From Helochares maculicollis (lineage: Eukaryota; Arthropoda; Insecta; Coleoptera; Hydrophilidae): a stretch of DNA of 56,735 bases. The DNA lies in assembly GCA_033557835.1 (NCBI GenBank), contig JAWQRO010000108.1, positions 1-56,735 of the forward strand, written 5' to 3'. The notes beneath the pieces were generated by a model. The model worked only from the letters and a program-made list of their open reading frames with translations, had not been told where the DNA came from and did no database searches. Numbering within the stretch: position 1 is the first letter of the stretch; every line of letters starts with the position of its first letter. Positions 10,102 to 23,521 of this stretch are shown here, one piece after another. The translations under genes were made by a program, and so were the position numbers.

Positions 10102-10869
10102 TAAATCAACATTAACTAATTTTGCTAAAGACGTAAGCATTTCCTCATCCTACGTAAGTAATCTAGGTAAACAGAATGAAAATGCACCCTGATATTAAAA
10201 TTTGTAATTTCATGAATTTGTTGATGAAGTGGTTGGTTTATTTTAAGCACTGATGAAGGCAAACTTCTGATTAGATTGCTTCCTAATGAGCTCATACAGA
10301 GGGTACAATTTTTTGACACAAATTACAATTTTCATTGTTTAAGCAGATTAATTTAAGTTGTAGATATTAAGTCGTCAGTTTGTATAAAAATCGTCAATGG
10401 GTTTCGCTTTGAAAAAGAGGAATATTTCTGTCATGATTTAAAATTTTATATATAGGTTTCAAAATTTTACATAAATTTATAGTTTTTTTTTGTTTTGTTT
10501 TAAATATGTGAATTCTTTAATATAAATTTATTTTAGTACAAAAGCTGTCAAACGTCAGGATAAAATTTGTATGTATAAGAATAAGAGACTTTTTTGTAAG
10601 TAATCGGCTAACTGTTCAGTTTAGCGGCTTAATAGTCAAATACTAACGCTATATTATTTTATATCTTATTACTTACATAACAGGGTAACCGCGCAATTTT
10701 TTTACAATTTTGTAACGAAATATACTTGAGAAAGAAATTGTATGGACGTTTTTCATTATCTAAACCTACTAGTTAACACAGTAACAAATTTTAATAAATT
10801 TTGATTTCAGTTTCAGTTTTAATAAATAGAAATGTGTCACGATTTATAATGTTCTCTATAAAAATCTAA
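10102..10869. other. AT-rich intergenic
   Basis: Upstream flank of the ILP-like gene on the minus strand. No coding region is recognised. Confidence 0.4.
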
Positions 10870-12620
10870 TCATAGAAGATAAGCATTTATTTTGATGTAT
10901 ATTTTATACAATAACTTTGCTTTACCAAATCTCGTTTCACCATTACAAATCTATGCTACTCTTCTCGGAAATGCCAGGACACATAACATTGTATTGATCA
11001 TTACATTCAATCTTTTGTTCACTTTTTCATCGGCCCCTATGCGCTTCAGTTCGCGAATCTCACAAGACTATGAAACCTGATCAACAAATTCTCTGAAAAT
11101 GTATCGGGTGTGTTCATTTTCAAAGGTTTAATTTCTTCCCATTCTTTGCAAACGCACTTCTCACTGATGTTTTTCATACAAAATATGCACGTGTTATGTT
11201 TTCTAGAAACTAATCGGTTACACCAAATTTGGTACTGCACTTCCTCATGTAGCTGTTTTATCTATTATACGGCATTTCGGATGAGTTTTCCACCCCTCTA
11301 TCTTAAGAGTTCGAATCATTTTATTTTTCAACTGTGTTTACTCTTCATAGGTTTTTTATTTGGGTCTATGTTATTCCTATGTCCTACTCTGCCAGCAGTA
11401 CTTGCAACGGTGCGTTGACTATCTACCACCTTTCTACCAGTGTATGCGTCATTATGCGACCGTATAGTACTTTTTATATTTCTTTTATACTCCTTAGTTC
11501 AACATTATGGCCGTTTCTGTTTCTGGCTCAGTCTATCCATACTCTCAGTTATTATTTTTGTATACTTTTAATTCATTTACCAACTCTCTGCTAATTTTTG
11601 TTTACAAGCTACTTTATTTTCTCTAAGCTCATAGCAATATATACCGTTTCTTCTATGCTTGTTTAATATTTTTATGTCACCTATCTTAGTCTCTTAGGTA
11701 GGTGACATTCCGGCCTGCAGCATTTTAGCTCTCATTCCTAGCAAGAAAAGTAGACTTGGAGACATTCGGAGTAAAGTTTAGCGTCACCTCCATTACGAGC
11801 TGACTGAATATCAAAATAAGTCTACTTTATTGAATGATAGTTTTTACATCTGTATTGTCCCATTATGCGGTTATATATTTTATGGGCTTTGTTTTCTAAC
11901 AGAATGACAGCTTTTAAGTTATCATTTTTATAATTTTTAAAGGAGTCCATGTCATTTGAACTTATTACTGATACATAGTTCTTTTACAACATTCCCTAAT
12001 ATTACCACTAAAGTACATTCGTGCATTTCTATAAATGAAAAGAAAATCTGAGTTTATTTCTACTTCAGCTAATCCAACACACTAGGCCACACTATTGTAA
12101 GTACAGCCGCACTATAGATTATAACGAGAACGAAAAAGTACTAACTCCATCTTCTAATATGTACACAGGATAATGCTGACCTTCTTTAATACATTTTTAT
12201 ACTTGTGTTTCATCGCTTTCTATATCCAAATAGGACAGATATTCGCCAGATAGATTGTCTTTAAAGTTGTGTGTGACATTTGCATCTCCATTTTAAGCAA
12301 AGTTATACTGTCTCAGTGGTAGGCATCATGGACCCAATCCCTATAGGCTTTATCACAAAGCCGTCCGTATATCCCTAACTATTTTATATCGCAGTGTTTT
12401 GGAATGTCCACTGTCAGGCTCCACAGTCCACTGTTTTAACTTGACATATCTTTTACTCAATACCGCAACTAGTAAAGTAAAAGACCAGTCTGTGTATGAC
12501 TGATAATAGTCAGAGGTACAACAGCACGCGCTTAACCTACCTTGGTGCTAAGAAGATTGACGGCGCAGTTAATTCATTGCATTTGCCACTTGGCAGCACC
12601 TCTCAAAGACCTTCATTATT
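10870..12620 (-). mobile_element. possible decayed minus-strand element, unidentified
   Basis: The plus strand is pyrimidine-rich and less AT-rich than its surroundings, so the minus strand is purine-rich, as degraded retroelement coding strands often are. Short coherent minus-strand peptides occur, for example LSGEYLSYLDIESDE near 12220-12265 and a cysteine-rich piece near 11160-11190 (CIFCMKNISEKCVCKEWEE). No reverse transcriptase, transposase or terminal repeat is clear. The call rests on composition and scattered peptides and is weak. Confidence 0.25.
11674..11708. repeat. 10-bp perfect inverted repeat
   Basis: Arms atgtcaccta (11674-11683) and taggtgacat (11699-11708) are exact reverse complements around a 15-base loop. 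It lies inside the possible decayed element and may be a terminal repeat remnant or chance. Confidence 0.5.
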
Positions 12621-15600
12621 TTGATAATTATTAAATTTTAGTGCTTTCGGCATGAAGTAAATTTCTTGTAGTATATTTGTTCTCAAAAATGAGCACTATG
12701 AACTAGCGTAATATCGAATTAATTTTACTCTATATGATGTATGGCTTACTGAATATATTTTTATTATTTTAATACGCAAACATTGTCATATTTCATATTC
12801 TATCCATTGCAGTATATATGTAAATACGAGAAGGTATGATCATGAATAAGCCTATGCGATGGCTTACTTAAAACCTGATAAAAAATGGCACTCATCGATT
12901 ATTTTCAATCTTTTGTTAATGCTACATGATTGCAGTATCAAAATACACGAGTAATTTTCAGTATAAATAAGAAAATTACTAAGATTATAGATATTTGAGC
13001 GAAAATTGGCAAACCTCACAAATTAAGAGTGATTTTTTAAAGATATCTCGATAAAAATGATCGGTGCAAGCATGTTTATTTTAGTACTAAGGTAACAGTA
13101 ATTTTCGTGTGTAATTTATTATTATCCTCAATTAAAGTATCTTCTTTAAACTTAATTTATCGCTGCTTCCTTGCTAGAATGTTGTAGCTAATCTACCTGC
13201 TTGGCGCTGATATTTTTTACTGGCAGTAAGTGGTATCCTGCAAATTACTATTTTCAATAATCTGCTTCGAAAAGTCAAATAATAATAGCGAGGTTAATAA
13301 ATTGTGAACTGTTACTTTCCTTATTATTAAGAAGATATTCTTCGACAACTAACGAAATTAGCGCAGTCTTAATAAGGAACAACATCATGTGCTTCTTGGA
13401 AGTTCAAATTGAATCCTGCAATTAAAATATAATGATAGGTGTTATCACCAATTATTCGGTCCATAAATTTTAAGTAAATTTACTTGTGACTTAATGTCAT
13501 GTAATTTCTCTGTTGCGTTTATGATAGGAAAATAATGTCTTTTGTATGTTTATGCACTGGGCCCATGAAAGTTTATAGTTGTGATTACCATTAAGTTCGG
13601 TCCTCTCAAACTTAATTATGGCCTCTTCTCTCACGAATAGTTCACAATACCTCGGAGTGCGCGACTACCAATTAATATGCATAATAAAACGAAAAGCAAA
13701 AGCCATTCGTTTAAATTCAGCAATAAAAATACCGAAATTATGGGGAATGTTAGCTGTTGTAAAAACAGCTTTTTCGAGCCTGTAATAATTATAATCAATT
13801 TCAGTGGGCTAATCAGCCAATTAAATCCTTATTTTCAACTCCACACTGGTTAAAGTTTATGGCAACCATTTTAACGTGAACAAATTATTATTTCCTTTCT
13901 CCGAGCAGACCTGCTGTTTTTTGTACCTACAGCATCGATTATCAATTTTTAAATTAGATTTTAAAGCAATGTCATATTTGCACAAAATATAACCACTTAA
14001 GGATTTAAGAATTCAAAACAAATAGCCACGAATAGACTTATTTAGTCTGTTTTTATGTAAAGAAAAACCTATAATCCAACTTTTTTTAATTTGCTTGACA
14101 AGTTTTTGAAGTATCGTGCCATTGGTTTCGTCCGTTTAGGATAACAATGCTTAAACAGTAGTTTTAAATATATGCAAATGTTGCAACTTTAAGCTGCTTA
14201 TGTAACAACAAATTAATAAAAATGATAATGCATATTTTATATACAAACTACAAAAATTTGATTTTGATAAATTAAGACACGAATATTAACTAATACAATA
14301 ATACAATACAATTAAAATTAAATAAACACATATTTTTCCTATAAAATATACAGAAAATTATTTTTGATTACCTAATACTTTTTAATGATATTAATAATTT
14401 AAAGAAATACTCCAACTAGGGTTTCAAAATGTTTACTTAAGTCATAATGTAGAAAATAAGAGAAACAAACTATTGTAATTTATAAAACACCAAACTTCAT
14501 TTTCTGAGAACTTACACGTAGTAGTAAATTTGTCATAAATTCCTGTTCGTAGCTTTAACAATCTAAGAGTTAAAGTGCCGGTTTTTCAGAATATTTTTGT
14601 TTATATTTCATTGAATAAATACAATTGAAAATGTAGCGCTTTAAAATAATATTGTTTATTTAAAAGAACTAGTAACAGGATCGTAATATAAACTGTAATA
14701 ATAATTGTAAGAAAGCTACATAAAAAAGATTCAAAGTATGCTAGCTAAAATCAATCAATGCAAACCTAGGAAAGAACAGAATATTCGTAAAATTCGTAGA
14801 AATATCATGAATATAATCGTAAAAAATGGCTTCTAAGTAGTGTGAGTGACGTATTACAGAGTTAAATTTAGTTTGACAGTTTGCTAAGTTAGTATATAGC
14901 TTTTAAAGAAATCTTGCAATTCTAAACTAGGACCTATAATAAATAAACATTAAAATAAAATTCAAAAGATGAATCAAAAATAGGAGCAGCAGTTTGTAAA
15001 GTGAATTAGATGTTACCAGTAAAAGAAACACCTATATAAAATAAACACAAACTGAAGATCAGAAATTTAAGTTAATATAACAAATCTTTTTAAATCATAG
15101 AAGAATTGATATATATTTATATAAAACCAAATCTGCAAAGAGACGGAGAGATAAAAATCACTATTTTTTATGCTGCATGTAACCGAAATACAAAATATCA
15201 ATACTACACGAGGGGTATTTGTAAAAACAATGTAAGCGTCCAGAGAGTCCGAATGAGATGCTGTGCACTAATAGTGGGCTATTTATATTAAGTTTTTAAT
15301 CAAGATAATAAAAAAATATCATTATACATTAAACATAATTTCATAAAAATGAAACCACTGGGTTCCATTACACTTAAACTGAGAGATTTGAATTAACATT
15401 TCAGTTTCAGTTCAGTGATGTTCAACGCAAGATCTAAGCAGCCAATTTCAATTGCCGTGAAAATGATTTATAAAAATATTAAATTGTTTTAGATATATTC
15501 CTTCATTAGCCGCAGGCTGAAATTCTAATGATCTGATGATGCCTGCCCACATTGTGTACATGTTTCCCATCGATCAGTTGTAGATGTTCTGAATTCAAAA

Positions 15601-16860
15601 TGTTGATTCATTTTGCTAAAAAACATGTTATTTATTTGTATTTGTTCTAAAATCTATTCTCTTAACAGTGTGTGTGGTCAATAAGCTTTCGGTCAATTTA
15701 ATTTTGTGAGCATGAAAATAAGAATCTTTCCGAACAACTTATTTTATGAAATTTCTTGAAAATTTTGTTAGCATGGTACCAAATAAAAGTTTGTCGGATT
15801 TTGAACAACAATCATTAACTTCTCCAATGTTTAATGCTAACGGAATTGTTAAAAGACGTCTACAATGTCTGTGATCACTCTTTGATTCAGTCGGCCAATT
15901 TTGTTAACTAAAGTATTCAGAGTTGACGAAATTACTTTTATTACTATATATTATACAAAATCTTTTTTATGTATTGTATTATTATTTATACTACTGATCA
16001 ATTGATAATGCTGTTCTGCACGCACTAGTTGAATGTTAGTAGTCGTATAAATGTAGACACTCTTTGTTATAACTTTTTGGATTCTTGGAATTTAACTAGC
16101 TTTGTTTTTCTTAATCACTTGGTATAATTTCCGACAAATTATTGGTTTCTTCTAGGATACAAAATATATAGACTAAAATAAAGCACAAACTGCTATTAAT
16201 ATTTGAAATTTATTTATATACTTAAAATACGCTTCTGACAAATAGCTGTAAGCAAAAGACACACTATTCAAATTATTATTTCACAACGAAAGGAGTTCAT
16301 TGTCAGGCTTTTCACGATACTCTGCCATTTTAATTGCTTTGATTTTGAGTATAGTTTCAATAAGCTATTAAGTTGATTACGCAATGGTTTTCGGGTCAGC
16401 GCAGATCCATGACTCATAATTTTGTATTTTTTTAATGCGGTGTTCAAAGTTTCTCATTTTTAATACAATATCATGACGCTATTTCTGTCCAAAAATTTGC
16501 GATTTTAGAAACAAATGCGATGCAATTTACCTGACGCCCAAATGGTCTTTCGAAATCGATTATATTTACTCAATATTTGAGTATTATTAGAAATATCTCC
16601 AGCTGTTAATCGGCGATAAATAATAAATAATAAAACTACTAGTTTTCCAGGACAACTACATTGAACGTTTGAAATTATTTATAAAAACATATCATCTGAC
16701 CTCTATATACCAATTGGTCCACATATCTAAATATAGAGATCACTCATTTTTAAGTCAATTGCAACATTTTATTATTAATAAAACGCAACATAATTTTTCA
16801 AGAATGAACCATTAAAAATGTTAAAATTCATTAATCATCATTTGCAATATTTAAATTACA
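12621..16860. other. 4.2-kb intergenic stretch
   Basis: No gene is recognised. Most of it is AT-rich. Parts of 13140-13920 are more complex and carry ATTA/TAAT-type sites, including attaatatgcataat at 13672-13686, a homeodomain/POU-like string. Open frames such as the one near 15106-15291 look incidental. Confidence 0.35.
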
Positions 16861-17370
16861 AAACGCAAAATCTCTCTCACAGTCAGTTCCCAATTTTCCG
16901 AATATTTTAACAGCTTAGAGCGTCGCGTCGTATCGTGTCGACGTCGCCGCATCATAATCGAATTCATTATTCGGTGCTTATACCGATACACGGGTTTTAG
17001 GTTTAATCGGCTGTCATCTAACAGTACCTTTTCGTGACAAATTATCTTGATGGAACATCGATAAATAAAAGAATGCGGGATATTTAATGCTCTATGACAT
17101 TAATTTTGATTTCAGAGCGGCTTTTTTCAATTCGGGCACGTCCTGAGTATAGCATGCAATGCCGCCGATGCTGTCAATATTTACTGAGCGGAAAATTGCT
17201 CACTTCTTACCTTTCAAATCAAATAGATGTGCACACGCGTTAATAATCCTTATCTTTAGAGTTCATGCATTTTAATAAAGGAAAAGTACGTTCAGATTTA
17301 TTCGCCGTTTTAGACTTATAATGTTATGTGTTTTTGAAGAGCGGAGCGTTGGAGCTTCGCATATAGTTAA
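16861..17370. other. CpG-rich, non-repetitive block, possible regulatory DNA
   Basis: This block is clearly less AT-rich than its flanks and contains a CG-dense run (gcgtcgcgtcgtatcgtgtc at 16921-16940). It has no long frame and no transposon feature. Such unique blocks in insect gene deserts are often conserved noncoding elements or enhancers, but nothing here proves it. Confidence 0.25.
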
Positions 17371-18381
17371 CTTGACAATATATTTTTTCTCATCATTGAG
17401 CCTCATCATGCATATAAAAAGTTTTGTCGTATTAGCTTTAACAGAAAAAGATGTTTGACTGCGTTCTTACAAGTGAACAACTTTTAACAACAAATTTAAA
17501 GAAGCTATTTGAAAAATGTGTGTTTACTTTTTATGTGCCATAAATTATTTATATTTGATGGAAAATTAAAATTATAACTTCGACTGACAAAAGAATGTAT
17601 ACAGAGAAACTAATTCAATGCTATTCATTACGATTTACAAATGATCTCATACCATATTAGCAACAAATTTGTACCGAACACGCTTATAACAGTAATAATA
17701 CGTCTTTTAATGTATAAGTACCTAACTGTACATAACAAATCTATTTAACGCTCATTTACCAACAGACACTCATAAATCTATCGCTTTTAACTTCAAATGA
17801 TACATGGTCGTGTGTAGACGAAATGAAATGATTTCAGACCAGATTATTGGTTCAGGTTATGTAGCTGTACATTTGCATTTTTAATTGACGCCATGTAATT
17901 AAAATAGTGGCGTGTTGTAGGTATAATTAATTGAATTCAGAACCCACTCAGAAAACGTAGGTTTCTGCAGATCTAGAACTGCCTTCTTCAATAAGCTGCA
18001 CCTTTCCTGCAATTTGTGTTAATGACTTCAAGTAAGAATGAGCCCATTGTGGCCTTTTCTTCCACTGCATAATTCATTACTGCACTTCACGTGAGGGAAA
18101 AAAATAGAACTTTATGTCTTAACATCTCACTTTCCTGTCTTGATACAGAACATTCTATATAATTAAAATTTATGATTTTTGCAGGTATGATTTTCTAATT
18201 AAGTTGTAAATCTTGCTGATTTTTTTATTACTCTATGATAATAGGTGGTAAGGCTATACCAGCACTGACATAGACTCAAAAGTTTGCAATATCTCACGAA
18301 TTAAACGGTAAATAATCAGTAGAAAATTAAAGTTTAAGGCCGGATATGGGAATTTTCCAAATTACTGCAATGCTTTTAAAA
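17371..18381. other. AT-rich intergenic
   Basis: No coding or repeat feature recognised. Confidence 0.35.
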
Positions 18382-18575
18382 TTGTTTATATCTAAAGCAC
18401 ATTGATGCTAGTTAATCTACTTCGTCGGAATTTTAATCAATCCTGGTCGGATTCAATATTTAATTCGATTCTGATTTAGTTTTTATAGCATTTTGTTTAC
18501 ATCTAGCAGCACGATCATCAAATCGATTTGCCGGCAAATACATTGTACATAATTTAAGCGAAACAATAGATACTC
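18382..18575 (+). repeat. diverged repeat pair, copy 1
   Basis: Shares order and wording with 19970-20160. Both have 'ctaaagc', 'attgatgcta', 'tttatttagtttttat' or a close variant, 'cattttgtttaca', a GCAGCAC/GCTGCAC string, 'taatttaag'/'taaattaag' and 'cagtagatat'/'caatagatac'. The two are in direct orientation about 1.6 kb apart. They may be an old duplication or two copies of a dispersed element. Confidence 0.55.
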
Positions 18576-19227
18576 GTGCTCGGAAATGTAAAATAACAAA
18601 TGAGTTTTAACTAAATTAGTTTAAAGGTCTGTGATATAAATGCACTATGTGTTGCAATTTAAAGTCCGATGGTTTCGTTACAGTAATGCTTCCAAGTTTC
18701 TGCAAAGACATTCCTACTTTTAAAAATATTTATATATTTAAAAAACAGACAATGCCTATGAAGTAGAGAGCAAATAAATAGTATTTAATAATTCACTAAG
18801 CTTTTGGGTCTTTCTAATTATTGTCCTACATTGTTAAGTGTTTTCTTTTATACAAAGACACTGCAAAATAACTGAAAACAATATTAATTATAAATAAATA
18901 AATCTGATTCTAACATCATTACAGATAATAGTGGCTGAAAATAATATTTGTCATTTATATCAATTCTTCAAATATTGCAAAATAGAATGGACGAAAATGT
19001 TGTCTTCACGAAACCAAGCTTGCAATTAATTCATTATAAGAAACTTACAGCAACATAAGTTATGACAAAAATGTCATGCTTAAATATAAAGTTTTGAGAG
19101 TAGTTTTTAAGTTATAATTTGTATTTTACGATATCTAAACTTTGAAACCTATAGGAACTAAAACAAAGCTTTTAAAATTTAAAACTGTAAAAATTAATAT
19201 TTAATATAAATGACCTACTATCGAATT
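18576..19227. other. AT-rich spacer
   Basis: Sequence between the first repeat copy and the hairpin. No gene seen. Confidence 0.35.
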
Positions 19228-19303
19228 TTGAGTTTATTAGATGTTCCTAAACAAACCTAGAATTTTGTACATACAAAATTCTTGTTGTTTTGTATAAACT
19301 CAA
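19228..19303. repeat. nested hairpin of about 76 nt
   Basis: Inner arms agaattttgta (19259-19269) and tacaaaattct (19272-19282) are an exact 11-bp inverted repeat with a 2-base loop. Outer arms ttgagtttat (19228-19237) and ataaactcaa (19294-19303) are an exact 10-bp inverted repeat. Between them aaacaa can pair with ttgttt. The whole could fold as a long imperfect stem on either strand. A MITE end-to-end remnant or a hairpin RNA precursor are both possible. Confidence 0.6.
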
Positions 19304-19969
19304 AGTTTTGTTTAGTTCCCATAATGAAGAAATACTCTTAACATAGTAAAAGTGTGACTATACATTATTCTTTTAATAATATGTATAAAATATTTTCTTT
19401 TGAATCAGACACTAAAGTAATAATAGGCGCTCGTATTATATAAAATCAAAAGACTAAGACTCTACTCATAAAGTGATTATCATAGTTGACATACAAGAAA
19501 CTTCTTAGAGTAGCATAATGTTGTATTTATTGATGATATAAGGTGATATTTTCCCACATCTCCACGTTTTTTGCTATTAATTAAAATGATACCTTTTAAA
19601 AAAACATAATTAAAAATAATTAAAACTGAGTGCTCCTACTTTCACACCTTATGTATTTGTTTGGCATATTTACTTTTGTTTATTTTAACTAATTTGAAGA
19701 TAATTTTTTAAGACATTATTCTAACTATATCGATTAAAGTTTTGTCTAATTAACTTGATCTAGAGCCGTGAAAGTGTGTATATTTATTTAAATTTAATAA
19801 AACAGATCTAATGGCAATATGCTTTTATTTGTAAAATTTTATTGAAAAATGTTATTAATCTTTGCTTATGAAAGTTACTGATCTAACAGTCGTAGAAAAA
19901 TTATTTTATTCTATTGCCTCGAATTAATCAGCAGAAAAATTAAACATAAATTAAGAAAAAACATATATT

Positions 19970-20160
19970 GTTCATAACTAAAGCGTATTGATGCTAATGA
20001 ATCAATTTCCTCGAAATTTTTATCAAGCCAAGCCGAATTTCTAGATTTAATCCAATTTTTATTTAGTTTTTATGACATTTTGTTTACACTGGCTGCACAA
20101 TTATCAGCTGATATGTTAGAAAATACGCTATGCATAAATTAAGACGAACAGTAGATATTT
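19970..20160 (+). repeat. diverged repeat pair, copy 2
   Basis: Direct-orientation partner of the segment at 18382-18575. Divergence is high, with scattered substitutions and small indels, so the duplication is old. Confidence 0.55.
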
Positions 20161-21743
20161 CTAGTCCTTAGTAGTTATTTATTTAAGAGGCTTTATTATT
20201 AACGCAAGTTTATTTGACACACCTTACAAATACACCACATACAATTTCCATAGTAGCTTTAAAATATCAATTCTTGTAAAGTCTTTTTAGGTTATTGGAA
20301 CTGAAAACTTCAGTTAATGAAATTAGCTAGCTTATTTACCCTTTAAAACTTTATTTTTTATTTTAAGAATTAGCAAACTGACAGATCTATGTTATAGTTA
20401 AAAAATTGTTACTTTTCTTTAAAATTCTAACATGAGTTTATTTTTCTGTGCTGACGAAATATTTAATGTAGGTATCAAGCAAAACAGGAAGCGTAGAGAA
20501 TAATATTCATTTACTCAAAACGCCAAATTACATTATTAAAATGATTGCTTTGTTGTTGCATAATATTACACAGTTTCTATTGTAGGAATACTTCACTACT
20601 GATATATTTTGTGAGAAAATAACATATCTATAATATTAATAAAATTGTAAGTTTATACGGTTTTCAAAAACCTTAAATATCCTAAGACGTTTATTATTTA
20701 ATCGTACATGATTGGATGTATTTTTTCTCAAAGTAAATTTGTATAAAATAAACTTAGGCCCAGTTTACAATTTCCATATGTATGTGGATGGAGAAAAATA
20801 ATTCTCACTAATTTGTTACATTATTAAAAAATATCAAAAAATAATATATGTTTGACATACTGGTATATTTAATCCATGATAAGGCCTTTGCCTATTTCAA
20901 ACCTATTAAATAAAAAAATATTATAAGCGAAGGTTATTTATTGCCATACTCAGAGATTTGTTAGCTTTTGTTGGTGCACTTATAGTTAATTAATAAATCC
21001 CAGTAGAGCATAAAACAGATAGTGAGAAACTCTCTAGGCAAAAGCATCATTTAAATCCTTTCAAATAGCAGCTATGTGTTAGAAGGTAAACGTTAACAAA
21101 GTCAACACTTCTCATCCCAATCTAAGCTCTTTGGATAAAATTAAATGTAAGAATATAAAAAAAATCGATAAAACAGAATATTTTACATCAATTCATCAAA
21201 TTATTAATCCAACCTAGTCTACTAAAACGATGCAACTCGTTTAACGCTTCATCTATTTCAATTCCAGTAAAGTCTTCATTTCTTTATTCTGCTTCGCTTT
21301 TCATTTCTTGCTCCAGAAATTAACCAAAAACATCATAATAAGCCGCGCCTGGTCCAGCCCCACTTTCAAAAATCATCGCCCTCGGCCTGCAATATTGCGA
21401 GCAGAAACGAACTTATGCATATTTATAACTCCTGTGTTTAAAAAGCAGTTTAACTTAATTACTAAGGTTAATACCGGTCCTATGATCTTGATTTAATATG
21501 GCGGTTGCACCATAAGAACTTGTAACTGTCACATTCGGCTTTCTTATCTCTCGTCGATCTGATTATTTATTAATGCTCTAATCAATTTTGTAGTTTTGGA
21601 CGAATGATGTAATTACGATATAATGGGCGTTTTGTATTTATTCGGTTGTATGCCGAAGATGGGATGTTTTGAATGTTCGGATTGATGGGTTCGTTCCAGT
21701 TTCATGCACTATGCAATTGCACATCAAATTGAGTTAAGTTTAA
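20161..21743. other. intergenic, last 250 bases more complex
   Basis: AT-rich up to about 21200, then less so. No gene is recognised. The part from about 21490 to 21743 is unique-looking and directly precedes the THAP-like segment. Confidence 0.35.
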
Positions 21744-23521
21744 TTGAATGTTTTGGGTTGCGTAATTTGGAATGATCGATGTTGTGCAGTAAAATGTGGT
21801 CAACTTTACAAATCTCCTGAACTGTTCCGCTTGTTTGCTAATAACTTACAAATGAACGGCAGGTGTAATTACTGGTTTAATGGCGTTAAAACTATTCGTA
21901 TTCCTGAATTGCAAAAACGAAAACTTTAGTTGTTGCGGTTTGTACTGAACAAATGCAGCTCTGCTCTAAATTCCTAATTGTTTCCATAGTTTTAAAAGTG
22001 CAAATTTAACTTTTGTATATGTTATAATTATAATGTGGCATAGAAAAAAAGCGCATCCCAGCATTAATTTTAATCAATAGCTGTCTTCTTATTATTTGCT
22101 GAAAAAAAATAATGAAACCCACTTTAGTGTCCTAGTCTTTAGTCTTTAGCTTGTTGTCTAGTTCGCATAAAAAAAACACAGCATTGTGAAGATTTTTGAG
22201 GTTCTTTCTCTATCACTTCAGATTTTTAGAAATATCACCAGGTTCGGTTAACTAGATAGGGCGGAGTGGAAACATTTCCAATTCCGTTAATCTGTCAGAT
22301 GAAAGACGAGAAAGTTGTGGCATCTCTGCTGGGCCCTCTTCCCATCCAAAAGAAACCGCCAACATTGGTCATTGGAAACTACTGAAGAAAAGCATGCCGA
22401 AGAAGTAAGGTGAATACAGCTATTGGTTGACATATTTCAAAGTGAATGCATCGTTACTGCAAAGAGTCATATTTCAATTATATTTTTAGAATTATAGAAG
22501 AAAGTAGGAATTTGTTGCCTTTGGAAAACCGTTCTATCTTGCTCGACTTAACCAGCAAAGATCAATTACGGTCTCCAGATGAAGAACGGTAAGTTCAACA
22601 TATTTTAAAGCAATATAGTATTCTAAGTACAAACAAAGAAATAGTTACAAATGTCTATTACAATGTTCTCCTTTCTAGATTATATAAACTTCATCGTAAC
22701 GCTGCATCCAGAATTTGTCGTTTAAAGAGGCAGCTGGAGGCTCAAAAGAGACAATCTGATGATACAAGAGATTATACGGAAATGCTGTCTAATTTAGTCT
22801 TTATATACAAGCTTTTCGTGGACATGCAATTACGTAATTTTAACAAAAATGACCATGGAAAGGGGTGGATTATGGAGGAGAAGATATTTCCGTTGTCTCT
22901 ATATAAGCGTGGTCCAAAGACATATAGACTCCTTAGGCATCATTTGGAGATGCTATCTGTTGCAACTGTAAAGAACATTTTAAAACGTGTCGACATTCAT
23001 TGCGGTATTAATGAAAAAGTGTTTAATTGTATTAGAAATAGTGTTAGACCTTTAATACCTGCCGATTCTTCTGTGTACTCTCACTTTTGATGAAATTTGT
23101 CTTAGTGAGCAGTTACATTATGAGAAGAGTACAGAAATGATAACTGGTTATGAAGATTTTGGTCATTTAGGGCGAACCTGTAAAATAGAAAACCATGCAT
23201 TAGTTAGAAAATGATGGAACAAATCGTTTGACGTATATTTCTCCAAATATTCAGAAATTTGTATGATTAATGCATGACGAAATGTCTAAGTTCCTACAAG
23301 AACATGGTCATGTGCAAACCAACTTATTTGAATTGTTTAGGCAAAATTTTCCCTCTCATGGCAGATCCATTGAAATTGGCTGTGAGCATGACGCACATAC
23401 ATTAGATTTTATTTTATCTAAAAGTTTTTGTTTATTTGTACATAAATTTGTAAAAGAATACCGCAATGAGTGCCGCAAAAAGAAAAACATTTATTTAAAT
23501 AATGTATATATGAATATATAA
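21744..23521 (+). mobile_element. P-element/THAP9-like transposase relic with introns
   Basis: Pieces appear in the family's order. At 21780-21985 a THAP-like segment has CCAVKCG, ELFRLF and YWFNGVK, with a possible CSK-F end in another frame. Next, exons ending at 22404, spanning 22490-22588, and starting at 22679 join by GT-AG splicing in one uninterrupted frame of about 218 codons (from about 22259) to a stop at 23088. The frame contains MPKKIIEESRNLLPLENRS, LLDLTSKDQLRSPDEER, a coiled-coil-like RICRLKRQLEAQKRQ and the transposase-like EEKIFPLSLYKRGPKTYRLL. A +1 shift then gives FDEICLSEQ and MITGYEDFGHLGRTC to a stop at 23212. A C-terminal-like piece follows (CEHDAHTLDFILSKSF, FVHKFVKEYRNECRKKK) at 23270-23521. 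It is internally deleted and frameshifted, so it is dead as a transposase, though the first part could still encode a truncated product. Confidence 0.65.

Noticed and set aside
15106..15291. Short plus-strand frame in AT-rich DNA
   Set aside because: No motif, no splice or promoter support and biased AT-rich codons.
21780..21985. CC-x3-C motif in the THAP-like segment, considered as an insulin A chain
   Set aside because: No fourth cysteine at the right spacing, no GIVE-like start and no B chain nearby. A THAP-like reading fits better.
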